A DNA stretch of 64,000 nucleotides, from contig DYRG01000002.1 in the NCBI GenBank assembly GCA_020718845.1, positions 107,345-171,344 of the forward strand. The letters are read 5' to 3'. Origin of the DNA: Thiomargarita sp. (GTDB lineage Bacteria; Pseudomonadota; Gammaproteobacteria; Beggiatoales; Beggiatoaceae). Under the pieces are notes generated by a model, which did not search any database, had not been told where the DNA came from, and saw only the letters and a list, made by a program, of their open reading frames with translations. The translations under genes and the position numbers were made by a program. Of this stretch, positions 61,277 to 64,000 are shown piece by piece; position 1 is the stretch's first letter; each line of letters begins with the position of its first letter.

Positions 61277-62155
61277 TTAGGCTTTGGGTTCAAAAGCGGG
61301 CGCTTGGCGACGCATTAATATTGATAATAAAGAAGCAAGTTTATCGCGCATTTCACGGCGATCAATAATCAAATCTACCGCGCCATGCTCTAATAAAAAC
61401 TCACTGCGTTGAAATCCTTCTGGCAAGGTTTCTCTCACAGTTTGCTCAATGACGCGAGGTCCTGCAAATCCAATCAAAGCATTAGGTTCTGCAACGTTAA
61501 TATCGCCTAACATTGCAAAGCTCGCAGAAACCCCGCCCATGGTTGGATCAGTTAACACAGAAATGAAAGGAACTCCTTTCGCTTGTAATCGGGTTAAAAC
61601 GGCACTGGTTCTTGCCATTTGCATTAAAGAGAATAATGCTTCTTGCATCCGTGCGCCGCCGCTTGCAGCAAAGCTCACGAGAGGAGCATGATTATCGGCA
61701 GCCATGTTTGCAGCTCTCACGAATTTCTCACCAACAACAGTGCCCATTGAACCGCCCATAAAAGCAAATTCAAATGCACCCGCGACCACTGGCAAACCAT
61801 AGAGTTTTCCTTTCATAACGACAAATGCGTCAGATTCACCAGTTTCTTTTTGAGCCTGAGTGAGGCGATCTTTGTATTTTTTGCTATCTTTGAATTTGAG
61901 GCGATCAACGGGAGTTAATTCAGAGAAAAGTTCTTCACGTCCTTCAAGGTCTAAAAAGCCTTCCAAACGTTGTCGAGCACCAATTCGGATATGGTGAGTG
62001 CATTTAGGACAAACATTTAAGTTTCTCTCTAATTCTGCGCGATACAAAACAGCCTGACAAATAGGACATTTGCTCCAAACTCCTTCGGGAACAGAACGGC
62101 GATTTTTAGCGTCAGTGCGAATACGGGCGGGGATTAATTTTTCAAACCAACTCAT
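61277..62155 (-). CDS. accD: Acetyl-CoA carboxylase carboxyltransferase subunit beta
   Basis: AccD with AccA transfers the carboxyl group from biotin to acetyl-CoA, the first step of fatty-acid synthesis. The 292-residue protein has the N-terminal zinc finger [20 protein letters not shown] then [83 protein letters not shown] and the [17 protein letters not shown] block. Length is as in E. coli. folC and the usual downstream genes are missing; arnD lies behind a short unknown gene. Confidence 0.97.
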   Translation of the reverse strand: MSWFEKLIPARIRTDAKNRRSVPEGVWSKCPICQAVLYRAELERNLNVCPKCTHHIRIGARQRLEGFLDLEGREELFSELTPVDRLKFKDSKKYKDRLTQAQKETGESDAFVVMKGKLYGLPVVAGAFEFAFMGGSMGTVVGEKFVRAANMAADNHAPLVSFAASGGARMQEALFSLMQMARTSAVLTRLQAKGVPFISVLTDPTMGGVSASFAMLGDINVAEPNALIGFAGPRVIEQTVRETLPEGFQRSEFLLEHGAVDLIIDRREMRDKLASLLSILMRRQAPAFEPKA

Positions 62156-62190
62156 AGAAATATTATTTGATATATTTTAGGGAAAATAGA

Positions 62191-62213
62191 AAGGGAGCTT
62201 GAAACGCTCCCTT
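62191..62213 (-). terminator. Terminator-like hairpin between the DUF3149-like gene and accD
   Basis: AAGGGAGC (62191-62198) pairs perfectly with GCTCCCTT (62206-62213) across a 7-nt loop. Read on the minus strand it is followed by TTCTATTTTCCC, a weak T tract. It lies 15 nt after the stop of the small membrane-protein gene. Confidence 0.7.
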
Positions 62214-62227
62214 GAAATTATAGAAGA

Positions 62228-62368
62228 TTATTTTTGATCGGCTTTTTTCTCACCGCTTTTTACGAAGAAATAAATCCCAAAACCAATCCCCATAAAAATC
62301 AAAAAACCAACCGTAAATAATGATAATTGTCCAACTAAATCTTGCGTCATGAGTTCAAGAAATTGCAT
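62228..62368 (-). CDS. 46-aa single-span membrane protein, DUF3149-like
   Basis: Hand translation from the ATG at 62368 gives 46 residues: a short acidic start MQFLELMTQDLVGQ, one membrane helix (about 15-36, LSLFTVGFLIFMGIGFGIYF) and a basic C-terminus FVKSGEKKADQK. The pattern fits the DUF3149 family of tiny proteobacterial inner-membrane proteins. GGAG lies about 9 nt before the ATG, and a hairpin follows the stop, so it is a genuine short gene. It lies between the C-repeat lipoprotein and accD, on the same strand. Function unknown. Confidence 0.78.
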   Translation of the reverse strand: MQFLELMTQDLVGQLSLFTVGFLIFMGIGFGIYFFVKSGEKKADQK

Positions 62369-62445
62369 GATAATATTCTCCTAGTGTTTGCGTGTGAAAA
62401 TGGTATTTTAGTAGATTCTAATCAAATTAGAAACATCGATAATTT

Positions 62446-63024
62446 TCAGCGGTTAATTTTAGCGCATCGCAGGTCATTTGCGGACACGCCGTTGACGGGT
62501 TTGCCAGTACGTTTGTCAATACAAATCGCTGGAATTTGTTTGACGGGAGGTGTAGGCTGTTGAATTGGTTGAGGTTGTCTTACGGGAGGCGCAGACGGTG
62601 GTTGATGACGCGGCGGCTCATGGCGATGGGGCGGATGATTGATCCGATGGCATTCGGGGCTGTTTGCGGGCACGCCGTGCACATAATGACCGTTTTTTCT
62701 ATCAATGCAAAGATGCCGTTTTTCGCGTTCTTTTTGGTTATTGCGCAACCATTCACGACATTTATTGCTATGTGGAGGAACTTTCAAATATTCGCCCGAC
62801 TGAGAATCATAGCAATGTTGTTTAACATATTCTGGTTGATGAATAATCACAGGTGGTGTAGGTTGTTGAATTATAACGGGTTGTTGAGTTGGTTGTTGAA
62901 TTATAACGGGCTGGGGATGATTAGAATAAATACCCGTTGCTCCATTCACTTCAGGAGGAACAACCACACAACTGCTCATTACCATTATTAAAGTTATTAT
63001 TGATAATACTTTGATTATATTCAT
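62446..63024 (-). CDS. Pro-rich lipoprotein with three Cys-pair repeats
   Basis: From the ATG at 63024 the 192-residue protein has a lipoprotein signal (NIIKVLSIITLIMVMSSC, lipobox MSSC). A Pro/Gln-rich linker with repeated PVIIQQPTQQPVII follows. Then three similar segments appear: HCYDSQSGEYLKVPPHSNKC, CIDRKNGHYVHGVPANSPEC and CIDKRTGKPVNGVSANDLRC, each with Cys separated by about 17-18 residues and a G-x-x-V-x-V/N pattern. A His/Pro-rich linker (PPHRHEPPRHQPPSAPP) joins the last two. I do not recognise the family. The longer frame to 63084 would hide the lipobox, so I reject that start. Confidence 0.75.
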   Translation of the reverse strand: MNIIKVLSIITLIMVMSSCVVVPPEVNGATGIYSNHPQPVIIQQPTQQPVIIQQPTPPVIIHQPEYVKQHCYDSQSGEYLKVPPHSNKCREWLRNNQKEREKRHLCIDRKNGHYVHGVPANSPECHRINHPPHRHEPPRHQPPSAPPVRQPQPIQQPTPPVKQIPAICIDKRTGKPVNGVSANDLRCAKINR

Positions 63025-63533
63025 ATTTTTAACTCTTAAAACGTTATTGTTTAAATTAAATGCCAAATTTATAAAACTCGTCAAACCTTAAGTTTTTCAA
63101 AACATCCTAATAAAATAGCGCCAATTAAAAAATTTTTTTGTCAACTCTAATCATGATAAATCAAAATGTTTTGAAAGTCGATCAACTATTTGCAAATAAA
63201 GCCCCGAAAATTCTTTTTTTTGAAATTGTTATATTTAGAAACTTCCTAATGTTTCCTCTTTATGTTGATTTCAGTGTTTGTACTAATAATTCTAATAATT
63301 GTTCTTTCGTGATCGCCTTTCCAAAAGGCATTGTTTGAGATTACAAACCTCTTTTATGCCTTGCATCACCGTAATAATTTTTGTAAGTATCTCATTATTT
63401 TTCCTGAAATTAACGAAACACACGGATTAATGCAGATGTTATTTGCCCTATTTAGCAATCGAACATTAGCATATTTATTGCATCTTTTATTTAAAGCAAA
63501 TATAATACTTTGCTATTTTTGAACCCCGTGATT
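63025..63533. other. 509-bp gap between the lipoprotein and the PAS-domain gene
   Basis: The region is very AT-rich and holds no recognisable gene. A short minus-strand frame (63331-63260) reads MPFGKAITKEQLLELLVQTL, which resembles a protein C-terminus and may be debris. Two plus-strand frames (63138-63338, 63331-63522) show no family pattern. The right end carries the promoter listed next. Confidence 0.5.
63478..63506 (+). promoter_or_regulatory. Putative sigma-70 promoter of the PAS-domain gene
   Basis: TTGCAT (63478-63483) and TATAAT (63501-63506) are 17 bp apart, 27 bp before the ATG at 63534. The -10 box is perfect. Confidence 0.55.
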
Positions 63534-63947
63534 ATGAATAAATTTAAAATAAATAAGCGTTTGAAAAAAGCGACGCTCGAACTTTACAAAAATATGCCAA
63601 TTTCGCTTTGTGTTCTCAATAAAATGGGAATGATAAAATATTCCAATCGTGCGTTTTTAAATTTATTTGGCTATTCTCAGCAAGAATTAAAAAATTGGGA
63701 AACTTTTGCGATTTCAAAATCTCAAGATTTTAATTCATTTCTCGATCAACTTCTCCTTTCTAAACAAACGCATTGCTTTGTTTGCAAAAACGGTCAATTA
63801 AAAACAGCTGAAATAAATGCTTCACCTTTTGATAATGATTTTTTAATTACTTTCAATGAGTTGTCAATTTTACCTCAATCTGAAGATTTAGTCGAACAAA
63901 CCCGTCAAAATTATGAAAACTTATTGGTAGTGCATAATTTAGGATGA
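63534..63947 (+). CDS. Short PAS-domain protein
   Basis: The 137-residue protein reads LYKNMPISLCVLNKMGMIKY, then SNRAFLNLFGYSQQELKNWE, a typical PAS start with the F-x-x-h-F-G-Y motif, and TAEINASPFDNDFLITFNEL as the later strands. It consists of the sensor domain and a short tail (EQTRQNYENLLVVHNLG) with no visible output domain. A separate effector is possible just downstream: an extended -10 (TGGTATAAT) ends at 63958, and an ATG at 63993 starts a further frame cut by the window edge. The ATG at 63534 is preferred over the upstream frame from 63510. Confidence 0.7.
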   Translation: MNKFKINKRLKKATLELYKNMPISLCVLNKMGMIKYSNRAFLNLFGYSQQELKNWETFAISKSQDFNSFLDQLLLSKQTHCFVCKNGQLKTAEINASPFDNDFLITFNELSILPQSEDLVEQTRQNYENLLVVHNLG

Positions 63948-63950
63948 TAT

Positions 63951-63958
63951 GGTATAAT
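63951..63958 (+). promoter_or_regulatory. Putative extended -10 promoter before the next gene
   Basis: TGGTATAAT is an extended -10 element right behind the PAS gene stop. GAGGA lies at about 63978 and an ATG at 63993, so a gene begins here and continues past the window. Confidence 0.45.
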
Positions 63959-64000
63959 GTAATTTTAATAAAAAATAGAGGAAATAAAAGAGATGATTTG

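Noticed and set aside
63138..63522. Two plus-strand ORFs of 66 and 63 codons before the PAS gene
   Set aside because: Low-complexity hydrophobic translations in AT-rich DNA, without ribosome-binding sites or family pattern.
1..64000. tRNA, rRNA, insertion sequence or prophage genes
   Set aside because: I looked for transposase, integrase, CCA-ended cloverleaf and rRNA-like stretches on both strands and saw none.

Overview
The window is AT-rich bacterial chromosome. Nearly every recognisable housekeeping gene is of gammaproteobacterial type: the ybgC-tolQRAB cluster, recJ-hisC, gatCA and gatB, holB-pilZ-tatD, ispA-lptG, hemD-hemX-hemY, ubiK, arnD and a sigma-54/NtrC-type glnA control region. 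Three traits fit a Thiotrichales/Beggiatoaceae-like sulfur-oxidiser: dispersed GGTGCAAT...ATTGCACC palindromes, a NACHT protein with DNA-identical repeats, and small secreted pentapeptide or Cys-repeat proteins. This placement is inference; no rRNA or marker search was possible. No rRNA, tRNA, transposase, prophage or CRISPR array was seen.

Layout. 1-8951 (minus strand): an O-antigen ligase-like gene running off the edge, a GT2 glycosyltransferase, tolB-tolA-tolR-tolQ-ybgC, an HNH-endonuclease gene broken by an in-frame TAA, ruvB and cysC. 9046-9498 (+): a CheW-like gene. 9501-20107 (minus): sirB1-like, ispD, folM-like, folK and an RND pump; then hisI, a MutT-ThiE fusion, an unusual ispF, hisC and recJ. 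20215-20466 (+): ubiK. 20528-25483 is an accessory stretch with an MmeI-like restriction-modification protein, a Phd/PIN toxin-antitoxin pair whose toxin carries a nonsense codon, a DUF4263 (Shedu-type) nuclease-like protein, a RelE-like toxin and a lipoprotein. 25854-32295 (+): glnA, a secreted protein, glgB, two duplicated pentapeptide-repeat proteins and a YkgJ-type protein. 32358-34409 (minus): an RloA/RloB ATPase plus TOPRIM-like defence pair next to a gene remnant. 34540-39021 (+): gatC, gatA, yciI, a bolA-type gene, a parvulin and dapE.

39205-42406 (+) is the most unusual locus. It has a predicted HEPN (RNENSH) domain, then NACHT, then helical and pentatricopeptide (PPR)-like repeats, split over two ORFs that overlap by 20 nt in different frames. 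Adding one CT to a (CT)3 tract would join them. The PPR-like part is five 32-residue units encoded by 96-bp copies, four of them identical. It looks like a bacterial NLR-type immune receptor with a fast-changing, possibly RNA-binding, sensor.

42461-52505 (+): radA, lysS, holB, pilZ, tatD, two secreted WCx6C-repeat proteins, ispA, lptG, a MazG-like gene and gatB. 52571-63024 (minus): glyA, hemY-hemX-hemD, recG, a membrane protein, arnD, an unrecognised cytoplasmic protein, accD, a 46-aa DUF3149-like protein and a lipoprotein. A PAS-domain gene closes the window on the + strand.

Many neighbours overlap by ATGA or TAATG, so the genes are packed in translationally coupled operons. The accessory and defence genes sit as small inserts between conserved blocks, for example the HNH gene between ruvB and ybgC.
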